Positions 32,601 through 44,312 of a stretch of 64,000 bases of DNA are shown here, in pieces. The position numbers and the translations under genes are program-made. Each line of letters opens with the position of its first letter. Position 1 is the first letter of the stretch. The notes under the pieces are model-generated. The model worked only from the letters and a program-made list of their open reading frames with translations, had not been told where the DNA came from and made no database searches. Source of the stretch: Calycina herbarum (taxonomy: Eukaryota; Ascomycota; Leotiomycetes; Helotiales; Pezizellaceae); assembly GCA_001414485.1 (NCBI GenBank), contig LLEY01000131.1, forward strand, positions 110,145-174,144, in the 5' to 3' direction.

Positions 32601-34214
32601 ATGCAATCACTCTGTCGAACTCGTGTAACTTCAAATATCCCCGGTCTCTACCAAATAGTTCGCCGTCAAAACATCATGGGGATGGCTTCGCAACCTAGGA
32701 AAGAAGGAGACATCTCCTCAGTCTTTGTTTCACTCTCCGGTGCCGCTCCTATACCTCTTCCCGATCGATTTGCAGAAGTCAAAAAGGAGCTTTCGGCCGG
32801 CCATGAAGAAGCTTTGACAGCAAGCTGGGGAAGACTTCTGAAAGCAATAGATGAGGAAGTCAAATACATTTCGAGTCGTGGACCTTCGGTTGTGCCTAGC
32901 ATCGAATACTCGGAGCTGGATTCGAATCCAGTCGAGTTTCAGGCGGAGTTGAAGAAACGAGGCGTTGGTGTTGTTAGAAATGTCGTTCCTTCGAGGGAAG
33001 CGAGAACTTACAAGGACGAGACTGAAGCATATGTAAAGGCCAATCCTTCGACAAAAGGTAAGAGTTTCGTCGTTGTCTTTCATACACTATTCCACTTTTC
33101 GCTCATTCCCTACTCGAACAAACAATTGAACTTTCTTCGCTAACGCTCTTCAGCTTTTCCAAAAGACAACCCTTGTGTGTTCGAGCTGTACTGGTCCCCA
33201 GCACAAGTTAAAGCCAGAGCACACCCAAATCTCCTCCGAACCCAAACACTACTCATGAACACCTGGCACTCGAAAGATCCAAATGCTCTCATCTCCATAA
33301 CAACCCCCGTCTCATACGCAGACCGAGTTCGCATCCGCCAACCAGGAGACACAGGCTTCGCACTCGGCCCCCATATCGACGCCGGGAGTGTCGAGCGCTG
33401 GGAAAAGAACGGCTACGGCATCTCAGGAGTCTACGACAAAATCTTCGCCGGCGACTGGGAGTCCTACGACCCATGGGAATCAAGCTGTCGTCTCCAAGCC
33501 GTCACCGACCTCTACCAAGGAGCGGGAGCATGTAGTATGTTTCGAATGTTCCAAGGTTGGTTAAGTATGTCCCATACCAAGCCTGGAGAGGGAACATTGC
33601 AGGTCAATCCTATGATTAAATTAACTACTGCTTATACGTTACTTCGTCCTTTTTTCCGGGCTATTGCACCTTTCGAAGTCGATGTTTCCGGAGCACCAAG
33701 TAGGAAATACCTCGATGCCTCAAACTGGGCTTTCGCACCAGAAAGCAACTCAGAGATACAAGGTGCGGCCTTGGGAAATAGTCAAGAACTCACCTCAGAA
33801 CTACACCCCCACCTCAACCTTCCCAAATCCATGATCCACGTCCCCGAAATCAACCCCGGCGACTACGTAGTTTGGCACTGCGATTCCATCCACGCAGTAG
33901 ACAAAATCCACGCCGGAAAGAGCGATTCGAGTGTCATGTATATCCCCAGCTGTCCTCTGACGGAACGAAACGCCGAGTATCTCGAGCGTCAACGTACCGA
34001 GTTTTTGGCAGGCACTCCGGGACCGGATTTCCCTGGTGGAAAGGGAGAGAGTGAACATGTTGGACGACCGAAGACTGAGGATTTGAGAAGGGCTGCGGAG
34101 AAAATTGGGTTGCAGGCTATGGGGTTGGAGGGTTTTGATGTTGTTGAGGGTTCGAGTGCGGGGGAGAGGGAGGTGTTTAGAAAGGCGAATGAGATTTTGG
34201 GGTTTGGGTTGTAA
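32601..34214 (+). CDS. DUF1479 family protein (2-oxoglutarate/iron oxygenase-like)
   Basis: Two exons (32601-33057, 33154-34214) encode 505 aa. GVGVVRNVVPSREARTYKDE, PCVFELYWSPAQVKARAHPN, DRVRIRQPGDTGFALGPHID and VWHCDSIHAVD are characteristic of DUF1479 (PF07350). Its H-x-D...H pattern (GPHIDAG and the later CDSIH) suggests a cupin-type iron site, so an oxygenase role is inferred. The first 30 residues, rich in Arg, Ser and Thr with few acids, could be a mitochondrial presequence, but a second in-frame ATG pair near residues 26-28 would give a shorter cytosolic form. It shares its upstream region with the zinc-cluster-type gene, possibly its regulator. Confidence 0.88.
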
Positions 34215-34343
34215 AGGGATATTGTAAACGCTGGATTTGTTGTACATACAAAATGAAATCAAAACCCTCTATCCTTAGGATCTTTTGGGGTGGTGGGTGT
34301 TGAGTAAGCTATGGGTTTCCAGGTAACTTGATCTTGGGCCCTG

Positions 34344-34633
34344 TCTTGTAGAAACAGCCTGTAAAAAGTGTTGAGCTATTCTTGGGTTACTTGGGGATAC
34401 TCGCCATTATTTTTGGCTGCTATTTGTAGGTGACCTAACATTACTCGCATAATTATCTTGTAAAAAAAATCCCCCGAGCTATTGGTAGGGTGCCTACTAA
34501 TAGCATTATCTTGCAGAAGTATCTTGTAAAAAGTCCCAGCTATTGTTGGGTCACTTCAAAATACTCCATGTAAATATCTTGTAGAAATCTTTTGTAAAAG
34601 GTTTGAGCTATTTGTGGGTTACCTATGAATTGC
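34344..34633. repeat. degenerate ~60-bp tandem repeat, about 4-5 units
   Basis: A unit like ATCTTGTAAAAAGT, then GAGCTATT, TGGGT and a run ending near ATACTC recurs. The AGCTATT/GCTATT word starts near 34374, 34417, 34478, 34538 and 34606, a spacing of roughly 45-70 bp. Units differ by many substitutions. Confidence 0.55.
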
Positions 34634-34729
34634 TTAGGAAGTTAATAATTTGTTTGTGCTATTAGAACGCGATTAAGTTGTCGATTCCGTGGAAAAGCTT
34701 TTAATCTCGACTTAGGGGCTGATTGAACT

Positions 34730-35035
34730 TGCAAGTAAGCTGTCAATCTACAAACAACTCATTTTACTTTTGGGGGCTAAAAGTATTTGCTAGTAAGCTA
34801 TATATATACAAAGACAAGAACTCAATTAAAAATTAGAGGCTAAAAAAGTAGCGAGTAAGCTATCGACTACAAGTAAATTGAAAATTTGAAAGTAAGCTAG
34901 AGTTTTGAAAGTAAGCTAGAGATTTGAAAGTAAGCTGAAGATTTAAAGGTAAGCTAGAGATTGAAAGTAAGCTCTCGATTTGCAAGTAATCTACCGATTT
35001 TTAAATAAGCTGTATGTTTGCAAGTAAGCTACCTC
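34730..35035. repeat. degenerate GTAAGCT minisatellite
   Basis: About ten copies of a GTAAGCT core, most in units like TTTGAAAGTAAGCTAGAGA, tightly spaced (16-20 bp) between 34885 and 35030 and looser upstream. Confidence 0.6.
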
Positions 35036-35199
35036 TCGAAGTTGGGGCCAAAACATCACGGGCTCGCTCACCACCAAGTCGTATCTTCTAGATACTACAT
35101 ACCCCTGGTCTCCCATCTGTTATTCCATGCAAGACTTGGGTTTTCCCCCTTTTCACAGTAGGTTACTCAGGACTATATTGTACATGTTCTGGCAAATCT

Positions 35200-36055
35200 T
35201 CATACAACACCAACACCCTTCCCCACCCCTCCGCCCCTCAAAAACCCTAACATCATCACCCCCCTCCAAACCTCCCCCCTCCCCTCAGCCTCAATCCTCA
35301 CATCCCTCTCAACCCCCTTAGTCAAGTACCACAAAGTACCTCCAGAAACCATCGCGCCGGTAATACAAGCCGTGCAAACAATAAAGGACTTTTGATATCC
35401 ATCATGTGCATAATTCGCCGGGAAAACCTGCAGCGCAATGATCCCCCCACCGGCGCAGCAGCCGTTTGTAGTGCGACTGTGAAAGCCGTCCCCGTCGTCC
35501 CGACTAAACTCGCGGACCGCCATGCCCAGAAGGGGACAAAGTAGACGTAGTAAAATGCTGTTCCGAGGACACATGATGTATATGTAGCTCCCGGACTGAC
35601 TTTATCTGGAAAACAGAGGACGATGAAGAATGTCAGAGTTGCTGCATTGAGTATGAGGATTAGAAGTGGCCGGACGATGATAGCTTTTCGTAGGAAGTAG
35701 GCCATGAGGATGATTCCCACCACAGTAACAGCTGCCGGAGGAATATTGAGGAGTTGGTTGCGAGGAAGGCCTGCGAAACCGAGAGAAGTGGTGATGGTAG
35801 GTAATTGCCAACTAAGACCAAATCCAGCAATATTGAGAAGGAATTGACAAGCAGTAAACAAATATGTCTTTGGATCCCTCAACGAGTCGACGACCTCGCT
35901 TAATTTAAAGGCCGGATCGTCCGTCCTCGTCGCGTTTTCAGAAAGTCGGATTTCGAGATATTCTTGCTCTCTCGGGGTAAGCCACTTTCTGAACCATGCC
36001 CGTGGTGGATTTTGGATAATCAGGAAGAACAAAATAAATCACAGCCGAAAAGAGT
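35200..36055 (-). pseudogene. Dal5-type MFS permease relic
   Basis: The minus strand reads the C-terminal half of an allantoate-permease-like (anion:cation symporter) transporter. First VIYFVLPDYPKST, then after a frame change WFRKWLTPREQEYLEIRLSE, SLRDPKTYLFTACQFLLNIA, PPAAVTVVGIILMAYFLR and TGTAFTVALQTAAAPVGG. At a run of six G (35443-35448 on the plus strand) the frame shifts again to GIIALQVFPANYAHDGYQKS and a last membrane segment. The first half of the protein is absent; upstream DNA is AT-rich. Two frameshifts plus truncation make it a clear relic. It is divergent from the broken monooxygenase gene. Confidence 0.85.
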
Positions 36056-36494
36056 TAGTTACCGTTCGCTTAGAACCTATTTTAACTGAATCGGAGTAAT
36101 ATAAATTAAGCAAAATCAGAGATATTAAGAAAAATGCGGGTCGTTTACCAGAGGTGGGGTATATATGTCATTTCTTGAGACGCGTCTTGCTATACTCCTA
36201 GCTAATATCAATACTTTAGAATTTTATAGCTTTCCGCTTTAAGAGGCACAGTATAAATAGTGTCTTTAGAGCATAAGCTAGAGAATAAAACGGATAGGAT
36301 CTCAAGTATATAATACTTGCTAAAGAGTATGCCATTAATCGGCATTCTCTACCCTAGAAGCCTATCTATAACTTTGATATAACTCAACAACCAAAGCAGT
36401 AGAGTGAGCCGATATTATTGCCAGAGTTGAATCTGAAGGAGACGAATGAAAACAGACACAAAACGAAACAGCGAGATCGCGGATACAGAAAAAA
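36056..36494. other. AT-rich intergenic tract
   Basis: TA-rich, repeat-like DNA at the truncated end of the permease relic, with many TA steps as expected after repeat-induced point mutation (inference). No gene. Confidence 0.4.
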
Positions 36495-38072
36495 ATGACA
36501 GACCCAAAGCCAAAATGACGCATATTTCTCAATACATTTGACATGTTCACAGTAGGACACATGTCCTTCAGCCAATGGCGAAATCCCAAAGACCGATCTG
36601 CAAATAAGAGAAGAGATCTCTCCTACTGGACCGACCTCGCCATCTTCCTCGAAAAGGGGAATTTCAACGCCATCTTCCTAGCCGACACACATGGCTGGTA
36701 CGACGTATACAAAGGAAATGCCGAAGTATGTGTCCGCACAGGAACGCAATATCCCATGGGCGATCCCGCTGTGCCAGTTACGGCCATGGCGGCTGTGACA
36801 AAAAACCTGGGTTTCGCCATTACTGCTTCGACATCTTTCGAGGCACCTTATACTCTTGCCAAAAGATTTTCCACCCCGGATCACTTGACGGGAGGGAGGT
36901 TTGGTTGGAATGTGGTGACTTCGTGGAAAGCATCGGGCTTTAAACCGGTTAGCGAGACTGAAAAGTAACAGGGTTTATTGACTTAGCTGATACTTGTTAT
37001 AGATAGGTATTGATCCAATTCCACACGACAAGCGGTATGAAATCGCAGATGAATACTTGCGTGTTGTTTACAAGTACGTCTTCAAACTCCTTGCTCTCTA
37101 CTGCTTGATCTGGACTAAGCGATTCGTAGGCTCTGGGAAGGCTCGTGGGCGGATGACGCGTTGGTTGAAGATAGAGAAAAGGAAATTTATGCCGATTTCG
37201 ATAAGACCCGAGGTATTCGCCATAAAAGGCGAGCACTTCAAAATAGAGGCCTCGCATATTCTAGACCTAAGTCTACAGCGAACCCCTTTTCTCTTTCAAG
37301 CCGGATCATCACCGTATGTTGCTCAACAAAACGCCCACTTCAGAACCCATCTAACAATTTTCCTCTAAAGAGCAGGAATTCAGTTTGCAGCCAACCATGC
37401 CGAAGGCGTCTTTGTCGTGGGTATGTCACCACATATGATTGCCCCAAGAATCAAGGTGATAAGAGACAAGCTCTCTGAAGTTGGTCGTGATCCCAACTCA
37501 GTCAAAGTTTTCGCCTCCTTCACCCCGATCATCGGTAAGACGAAAGAAGAAGCCGAGGAAAAGTATCAAGAGGCGTTGAAAAACGCTAACGAAGAGGCGC
37601 CAACATCGGCTTGGACCTCAGCGAGTTTGACCTGGATACCGAAATCACGGAATCGATGGTAGGAGATGCGGATGTAAGTATCCAGTCCAAGGTGAAGAAT
37701 CTCGGATATAGAGGCGACGATGTGCCTGTTTGGACTCCAAGAAATATCGGAAAAGCAGTGGCATTGGGAGCTTCGAGTCCAGTGCCAGTGGGTACTGTTG
37801 AAGAAGTTGCTGATGAGATGGAAAGATGGATGGAGGTTGCAGATTTGGATGGTTTTAATATTGGCCATATTACCACGCCTGGTACTTGGGAAGACGTTGT
37901 TGAACTGCTTGTTCCTGAACTGCGGAAAAGAGGTATATATGCGCCGAGAGGGGAATCAGGGACTATGAGAGAACGATTCTCTGGAAGCTCCAAGTTGCTT
38001 GAGGGCCATGCTGGATCGAAGTACAAATATGATGTTTATAAGGAGGAAGATGGGGTGGTTGCTGAAGAATGA
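36495..38072 (+). pseudogene. FMN-dependent monooxygenase (NtaA/SnaA/DszA type) relic
   Basis: Family text is nearly complete: FDMFTVGHMSFSQWRNP, AIFLADTHGWYDVY, AVTKNLGFAITASTSFEAPY, FGWNVVTSWKASGF, IPHDKRYEIADEYLRVVYK, LWEGSWADDALVEDR and RTPFLFQAGSSP. Exons are 36495-36947, 37003-37073, 37130-37313 and 37371-38072, with 55-57-bp introns. Lesions: TGA at codon 8 (36516-36518) after ATG 36495; one extra A in the run 37224-37227, which shifts the frame within IRHKGEHFKIEAS; and another frame change near 37596-37602. The family uses reduced flavin to oxidise N- or S-organic substrates. Translation from the internal ATG at 36543 would still be truncated. Confidence 0.88.
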
Positions 38073-39200
38073 TTTCGCAGTACTATTAAATGTCCGTGAA
38101 AGAATAATGCTAAAAGTTTGCTATGAAGAAGGGGAACTGATTGTGAAGCTTACATTGTCCTTTTACGACCCTGACTCGCAACATATAAGTTGGCCAAGCA
38201 AAGAAATCCTGTTGGAGTAATCTCTTTTGGTGAGCGAGAATTAGCAGAGTGATGTATCGTGATTGAAGGTGCAGCTGTTAAGGATAAAAGGAAATAATCA
38301 GAATACAAGACTAAAAAAGCTGAACAGTAGAGGCAAACTGTGTCTGAGAAGGTAGGAATAGTTCAATTCCCGTGAAAGGATTGGCCCCAGAAGAGAGAGA
38401 TAGCCATGCAATCACGTCAGGACGTCAGAGAATCCAGGAAATTCCCTAGCATTGAAAAGATATGATGAATCTACGAGAGATTTCCTTGTGTACTTAAGAA
38501 GGAAGGACAAACTAGCTGAAAGCAAGTGATAGCAAAATGATTGAGAATAACTCGGCATTGCTGTTGCTACCATATCCGTGGGCAAATGAGGTATAAGCAG
38601 TACTCTGTAGATTGTATAGAATGTTTGTTGATAATATTTGATGGTGTTGATAAGAAAGTTGATGAGAGGTAATGTTTAATCAGGTGGTTGCGAGGGCCAG
38701 GACACAGAATACGCATGCTGCTTGATGATCAGAGCATGACGATAAGGCAAAAAAAGAAAAACAAGCTTCTGACATGTGCCCAGCTAACCAATTTGATTGG
38801 CCAATTCTTCTTGGAGCTTCGCAGCTGTAAATCGCAGGTGCAAAGCAACGCAACGCAGACAGCAACAAAGCAAGCGACTTCCTCACTCCAATATCAGTTT
38901 CACTCCTCCCCTCTGACGTGTGCGACCGTCTTGCACCTGCACACTGGTCTTTCCTTCCCAGGTTCCGATTTCTGTTAGGTAGCTTCAATTCTTTCTCTCA
39001 CAACCTGCAACGATAACTTCGTGTCTACCCCCCCCCATCCCAATTGGCCCACCGCCCACCAACAATCATGTCTCATGGCAGAGTCTGAATACCGCCCAAG
39101 ACTAATTAATATCATAGACCTCAGAAACAAATCCTCCACCTGGCATTCCACCCGCCGATTCCCATTCGACCGACCAAAGATCGAACCAGGCCAGATCGTA
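38073..39200. other. upstream region of VTC4
   Basis: No gene. A C10 run lies near 39026-39036. In-frame sequence upstream of the VTC4 ATG is open but not family-like. Confidence 0.4.
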
Positions 39201-41759
39201 ATGAAATTCGGCGAGCAGCTGCGCTCCAGCGCCATCAAGGAGTACCACTGGTACTACATCGCCTACGATGAGCTGAAGGAGTCGCTGAAGACGGATTTCG
39301 TTACGAAGCCAACGAGACAGGACCCCAAACCGAAGAGGAGAGAATGGACCGAGGAGGACGAGAGCGCATTCATTTCTCGAATCGAGTTGGAGTTGGACAA
39401 GGTTTACTCGAAACAAAAGCTTAAGGTCATTGAGATTTCTCGGCGGATACAGAGTACGGAGCGGGAGGTTAATGATATTGTCACAAGGTTGGATAATCGT
39501 GGTCCGGTGGGACGAGACGGTAGTGCCGGTCATGACGATGATGCGCCCACGGAAGAGGAGTTTATGATGCTCGAGGAGGACTTGAACGAAATTACGGCAG
39601 ATGTGAATGATTTGGCGAAATTCGTTCAATTGAACTACACCGGATTCCAGAAGATCATCAAGAAGCATGATGTGAGTAGAGTCCACCGTTCCAAGGTTGG
39701 TTATACTAACATGTGCAGAAACAAACTCGATGGATTCTCAAACCTGTTTTCGCAACCAGACTAAAGGCCAAGCCATTCTTCAAGGACAATTACGATGCGG
39801 ATATTGTGAAGCTGTCAAAATTATGGGATATTGTAAGAACAAGAGGAAACCCGGTGAAGGGTGATAGTTCTGCTGGTGGAAGTCAAGGAAGCTTCATTCG
39901 GCAGACCACGAAATACTGGATCCATCCCGATAATGTCACAGAAGTGAAACTTATCATCATGAAGGTAATTGTTTTCGCAGAGTATCGAAATAATTTTTTT
40001 TGCTAACTTGTTCCAGCATCTGCCCGTCCTCGTCTTCAATACCAGCAAAGAATTTGATGCCAAAGATTCCGCGATTACCTCCATCTACTACGATAACCCA
40101 GAAAAATTCGATCTATACGAGGGCCGATTAAAGAAAACAGAAGGTGCTGAAGCTATTCGTTTAAGATGGTATGGTGGAATGGATACCGAGACAATTTTCG
40201 TGGAAAGGAAAACGCATCGTGAAGATTGGACTGGTGAAAAATCCGTCAAGGCAAGATTCGCCATGAAGGAGAAGAACGTCAACGCATACATGAAGGGAGA
40301 TTTACTCCCTGAGGCGATTTTCGAAAAAGCTCGAAAAGACAACAAGAAACCCGCCAAGGTCATCGATGAGGACGAGAGACTGGCCAAGGAAGTCCAATAC
40401 TCGGTTATCAAGAAGGGATACAAGCCTTTGTGTCGATCATTCTACAACCGAACCGCCTTTCAACTTCCTGCAGATGCTCGAGTTCGAATTTCTCTGGATT
40501 CGGAGCTTACAATGGTTCGTGAAGACAACCTTGATGGCCGGGAAAGATCTGGTAATAATTGGAGAAGAATGGATATTGGTATCGATTTTCCATTCAATCA
40601 ACTACCAGCTGAGGATGTCGAGCGATTTCCATACGCGATTCTTGAAGTAAAGCTTCAGACGCAAGCAGGACAAGAGCCACCTTCTTGGGTTCGCGAACTT
40701 ATCGCAAGTCATCTTGTTGAAGCAGTGCCAAAGTTTTCAAAGTTTATCCACGGAACAGCAACTCTTTTCCCTACTCGCATCGATTTGCTACCTTTCTGGA
40801 TGCCTCAAATGGATGTTGATATTCGAAAACCTGCTACTCAAAACTTTGGTATTCAACGCTCTGGATACTCGAACCAGAGTTCTACTAGCGATGATGATGA
40901 CGATGATGACTCGGATGACGAAGAAGGGGGGCTATTACAGACGAATAGAGCCAGCGATGGTAGTTCGGACGAAAATGTCAATCGACTACGACAGACTCGT
41001 GACAATCTAGGAGACCGAGATTTGGCGGGGCGAGCTACAGGAAATGCTCTCGATATCGAGGAACAACTGGGTTCTCTACCACTAGATGAAGCATATCCTC
41101 TCTACGACTCCGATCTGGAAGATGACGAAGCGGACGCAATTGAAGAAGCACGTCAAATTGGTGGATGGCCATATTACTCCAAGGTCCTCAAGAAACATGC
41201 CAAGTTGGCAGGGCAGCATGTGGTTTCTGCTGTCCAAACTGTTATACCTACTCCGAAACCAACGCAAATCCCTAGGAATGGTCAGTTAAATCCATTAGGA
41301 GCGGGACATATTGAGAGTAAGAGGTTCAAAGCTCCGAAAGGGAAGAAGATCCATGTTCCTGTTCGTGTGGAACCTAAAGTGTATTTTGCTGCCGAGAGGA
41401 CCTTTTTATCTTGGGTATGTCTAATCCTCATTTTCTCCCTACTCTTCTTACACCTACAGAAACTAACAATCTTACAGCTCGAGTTCTCTATCTATATCAG
41501 CACCATCGCCACGACGCTTCTCAATTTCGGGGCTAAAACTTCGAAACTATCCTTCCTTGCTGCTGGATCTTTCTCCGTCGTCGCCATCCTCGCCCTTTTC
41601 TACTCGGTCGTTACGTATTTGTATAGGAGTCAGGCTATCAGGACGAGGAAGGCGATTAAATATCATGATGATTTTGGACCTACTGCGCTTTGTGTTTGTC
41701 TTTTTGTGGCTGTGGTGTTGAATATGGGGTTTGAGTTGAAGACTAGGGAGTATATTTAG
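39201..41759 (+). CDS. VTC4: VTC4, vacuolar transporter chaperone polyphosphate polymerase subunit
   Basis: Four exons (39201-39671, 39719-39964, 40017-41414, 41478-41759) encode 798 aa. An SPX domain at 1-150 starts [20 protein letters not shown] and includes [15 protein letters not shown]. The VTC tunnel domain (about 200-490) carries [33 protein letters not shown] and [18 protein letters not shown]. The basic tunnel residues and EVKLQ lysine are those of the catalytic Vtc4 type rather than Vtc2/3. An acidic, Ser-rich linker follows, then a DUF202 membrane domain (about 690-798, three TM segments). Known role: polyphosphate synthesis from ATP into the vacuole, controlled by inositol pyrophosphates through SPX. 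The last intron is 63 bp and in frame. Confidence 0.94.
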
Positions 41760-42267
41760 TTGCTTTCTTGTAACTGGTTTGTCTTTCGTTGGACATGGGT
41801 TGGAGAGCACCAGTTCCCGTAGGATAGTGGATAATGGTTGGAGACACAGGAAGAGAAGCATGAAAAAGGCAGGGGGGACGGATGGAAAGAGCATAAGTGG
41901 TGTTGCGCATATAGGGATTCAGTTGTAACATAGATGGATGTTGCGTGAATGCACGCTTTGTATAGACCTTTGAATCGTACAATTTTTCTTTTGTTGATCG
42001 GCCTTCCAAGCTCGCAGTGGGTATTAAAAGTGGCAGTAAATAATTCGTACCTGCCTACCTAACTCTTGTTGTTTGAACTACGTTTTTTTTTAGAACAAGT
42101 AGGTTAAGACATATGGGATTTTGGTGGTGCTTCTGATTGGCCAACGGGCAAGGTACGGCACCAGGCTACAGCCTCATACCTTCTCACACCTACCCTTCTA
42201 TCAATACAACACATAACCCTCTCAAATCCCCGCACCCCTTAAGTTTTTGAAATCCCATCTATCAACG
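41760..42267. other. intergenic
   Basis: Between VTC4 and the GDSL gene. No gene seen. Confidence 0.35.
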
Positions 42268-43653
42268 ATGATAGAAAAGAAGACCCTCAGAATCCTCTGT
42301 TTCGGAGATTCCCTGACGGAAGGATACACGAATTATGGATTGGTTTTTCGACCGTATAGTACGACTTTGAAGACGGTTTTGAGCTGGGAGTTGGATGGGA
42401 AGAGGGGGTTGGAGAGTTGGGGTGGGGATGATATTGTTTCTACCAGTAGCCGGGAAGGAGGGAAAGAGAAGGGAAGAGTAGAGGGGAATGATGAGGGTCT
42501 GGGTTTGAATGATGAAGAAGCAGAGGGGGAGGGAAAAGGGGAACATGGGAAAGAGAGATGGGAGATTGAGGTTGTTACTAAGGGTGTTAGTGGGGAGATG
42601 GTTGGGGAGATGGGGGAGAGGATGAGGGGTGTTTGTGAGTTCTTATTTCTTTGCTTCTTGTTATTCTTTGGGCTGTGGATGTTTAGAGGGGGAGACCAGA
42701 GAGGAGGCCATATTCTGGTAGAGGCGGCCCAGGGTAAAGGGGCCATGCCTTCCCTTCTCGATCTTCTCATGATTTGCACGTTGGGAAGGAACGATCTGGT
42801 CTCGGCCTTGGCTCCAGTTTCTTGAGATGGTAGAGTTAGGGAAGGGACGCTCTGATCCCGACCTTAACTCCCGTCTCCGTAATGGTAAAAAAATGAGCCT
42901 AGTTGCCCTGGGTTTGATTGGGGTTTAAGCCCGTGTCTTGGAGGAAGGAAAGAGATGAAATGGTGTCTTGGCATCGTTATATGTCTTAGCTCATTTTCAT
43001 CCGCTTCTCTTTCATCTACTCCTCCAGTCCGCTTATTTCTAACCTCTCCCAGACTCTAAATTCAACGACCCATCTACTGAAAGCGAAGACCCAACAACGC
43101 CATCAACACCAACATCACCTTCCTTCGCCACATCTTCAAACCCATATGATTTAGTTATCTTCCTTGGAGGAACAAATGACCTCGGTCGTGGCCGCTCAGC
43201 ACTCAATATCTTGCAAGATACCAAAGCAATACTAGATATTCCCCTCGAAACCGGGGCGAAAGTTTTACTTATGACGATACCGGAATGTCGAGTTAGAGTG
43301 GGTTGGTTAGATGAAAGGAGGGGTGCGATAAATAGTGGGTTGAAGGAGTGGGCAGGGGAGAGGTGGGATATGTATGCATTTTATTTTCTTTCTCATTTTA
43401 CTCCTCCTTTACCTTCTATCTTCCGTCTTGTTTTGTTGGCTTGTTGGAAGAGAGAGGATGACTGATCTTTTGGGGCAGGGAAATATTCGACCTATGTGAA
43501 GCCATCCCTTATCATACCATGAAAGAAGAGGACCGTAAACATATCTGGGATGATGGGTTGCATTTCACGGAGGCGGGGTATGAGATGATTGGGACTTTGG
43601 TTGGCAATAGGATTGTGGACATCTTGGGGGAGAAGCCTGGGTGGCTTGGATGA
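42268..43653 (+). CDS. GDSL/SGNH-family esterase
   Basis: Three exons (42268-42634, 43053-43371, 43479-43653) encode 286 aa. Block I is RILCFGDSLTEGYTNYG (nucleophile Ser15), block III is VIFLGGTNDLG, and block V is WDDGLHFTEAGYEMIG with the Asp-x-x-His dyad. There is no signal peptide, so it is probably intracellular. A charged, Glu/Gly-rich insertion (about residues 60-95) is not part of the usual fold and is encoded by low-complexity GGGGAGA-type DNA. The first intron is unusually long (418 bp) and includes a diverged tandem duplication. Substrate unknown; isoamyl-acetate-hydrolase-like esterases are the nearest match I can suggest. Confidence 0.85.
42780..42889. repeat. diverged ~55-bp tandem duplication in the GDSL intron
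   Basis: GTTGGGAAGGAACGATCTGG and GTTAGGGAAGGGACGCTCTG begin two adjacent units of about 55 bp that align along their length, ending GATGGTA and AATGGTA. Most differences are transitions. Confidence 0.45.
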
Positions 43654-44312
43654 GTAGTGGGAGCTGGGTTTGTCGAGAATGATATTAGATGAGTTGAGTT
43701 ACTCCGTGCCTATCTCACTTAAGGCTACACGATTTGTTGTCGGCTTCAATAAATCATGTACATAGAGGAACGGGGTTGGTACTCCGGAGGGAGGTTGGAC
43801 TGCGGGTTGTGCCTTCCCTTCTCGCTCTTATCACAGTGTTGGGTATAGGTAAGAGGGAAGGAGAGACCTGGACTTAACCTCGACTTACTTGAGAGCTTCT
43901 CTTACCTTACCTATAGCTACTTCCATTCGCGGCACAGAATCCCAATTTTGTTTTCCCTTGTGAAGCCTTTTCACTCAGTTGTTTTCTAACAGATTTCGAT
44001 GTCTGAACTCTCGGTTCTTGCTCGCTTGCCTTGATTCTAATTGTCGAGAGTCAAAAAAAGGTGCCTAGGGGTCAAAGGGGAAGATCTCGAAGAGCGCTGA
44101 TTGATTTAAGCTCACTGGCTCAATATGGACAAATGTGCGAGTTAGTTTCGAGCGATCAGTGTTCAAATTCTGTTGTTTTTCTTAACTGCTCGCATATTTA
44201 AAGATACTTACAGAAGCAAGCACGTAAAAGCGGCACCGAGAAATCTCAAGAGGAGGGGCAATATACCCCGCCAAAAATTCGATTCTACCAAATTACAACA
44301 ACCTCAATAACA
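43654..44312. other. intergenic
   Basis: A CCTTCCCTTCTCG word near 43812 also occurs in the first intron of the GDSL gene near 42748. No gene. Confidence 0.35.

Larger units (their letters stand above)
34215..35199. other. intergenic, filled with two tandem-repeat tracts
   Basis: No gene. Two distinct degenerate tandem arrays occupy most of it and are annotated separately. Confidence 0.5.

Noticed and set aside
39021..39200. In-frame extension upstream of VTC4
   Set aside because: SPX proteins start at MKFGEQL; the upstream text is unrelated and lies in the leader.
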